The notes beneath the pieces are model-generated. The model saw only the letters and a list, made by a program, of their open reading frames with translations, had not been told where the DNA came from and ran no database searches. From Cyanobacteria bacterium UBA11370 (GTDB lineage Bacteria; Cyanobacteriota; Cyanobacteriia; Cyanobacteriales; Coleofasciculaceae), in the NCBI GenBank assembly GCA_003486645.1, contig DNGI01000222.1, forward strand, positions 3,636-9,422: a stretch of 5,787 bases of DNA, given 5' to 3'. Below are positions 5,670-5,787 of this stretch, one piece after another. Numbering within the stretch: position 1 is the first letter of the stretch; each line of letters opens with the position of its first letter. Made by a program: the position numbers and the translations under genes.

Positions 5670-5759
5670 AGGACTTACGCAAACTGCTCATTTCAACACT
5701 AATTCTAGGAGTAGGGTGGGCAGTGCCTACTCTACATATAGAGGTTCTACGTAAGTCCT
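5670..5759. mobile_element. 90-bp MITE-like inverted-repeat element
   Basis: The ends AGGACTTACG (5670-5679) and CGTAAGTCCT (5750-5759) are perfect 10-base inverted repeats; two of the next four inward bases also pair. The interior has further dyads, GAGTAGG/CCTACTC at 5709-5715 and 5726-5732 and CTCTA/TAGAG at 5730-5734 and 5739-5743. From memory, both AGGACTTACGCA and the GTAGGGTGGGCA core recur between genes in many cyanobacterial genomes. The element is too short to encode a transposase, so it would be a non-autonomous element or fold-back repeat. I see no clean target duplication, and I cannot assign a parent insertion sequence. Confidence 0.6.
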
Positions 5760-5767
5760 CGACCAAT

Positions 5768-5787
5768 AACAAACAACAAACAACAAA
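5768..5787. repeat. Heptamer tandem repeat (AACAAAC) at the window end
   Basis: Two perfect AACAAAC units at 5768-5774 and 5775-5781 are followed by a partial third that is cut off by the window end. The composition is the opposite strand of the T/G-rich array at 5594-5655, so the two arrays flank the 90-bp element in inverted orientation. Confidence 0.7.

Noticed and set aside
5594..5787. CRISPR array
   Set aside because: The repeats are contiguous heptamers without spacers, and the single inverted-repeat element is not a repeat-spacer pattern.

Overview
The window is chromosomal DNA from a cyanobacterium, probably a filamentous or repeat-rich species. The evidence is a complete petA gene for a cytochrome f of cyanobacterial type (Trp at mature position 4), six copies of the HIP1 octamer GCGATCGC in 5.8 kb, and heptameric CAACCAA-type tandem repeats of the kind scattered through many cyanobacterial intergenic regions. 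I cannot name the genus.

Layout. Positions 1-43 hold the end of an intergenic heptamer repeat; petC, the usual upstream partner of petA, would lie outside the window. petA fills 44-1033 on the + strand and is closed by a very strong palindromic terminator (1077-1121). A second + strand gene (best start 1266, alternative 1347, end 1748) encodes a small uncharacterised protein whose C-terminal part is five exactly phased 19-residue repeats built around G-x-R-P-[IV]. It ends in an intrinsic terminator with a HIP1 octamer in each arm (1792-1848).

Three genes on the - strand fill the rest and read towards the first two: a CocE/NonD-family serine hydrolase (3927-5588), a small two-helix membrane protein resembling the YcxB family (3381-3869), and a long GltS-type sodium/glutamate symporter homologue (1899-3320). 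They are separated by only 57 and 60 bases, so joint transcription is plausible, but no shared pathway is shown. The middle gene is far more AT-rich than its neighbours. Upstream of the hydrolase (5589-5787) there is no gene. That stretch holds heptamer repeats, a 90-bp element with 10-bp perfect terminal inverted repeats that looks like a small non-autonomous mobile element, and more heptamers.

Functionally, petA belongs to photosynthetic and respiratory electron transport (cytochrome b6f). The other four genes look like accessory or housekeeping functions unrelated to it. The most unusual item is the 19-residue repeat protein: its repeat is regular enough to suggest a solenoid-like fold, but no function can be read from the sequence.
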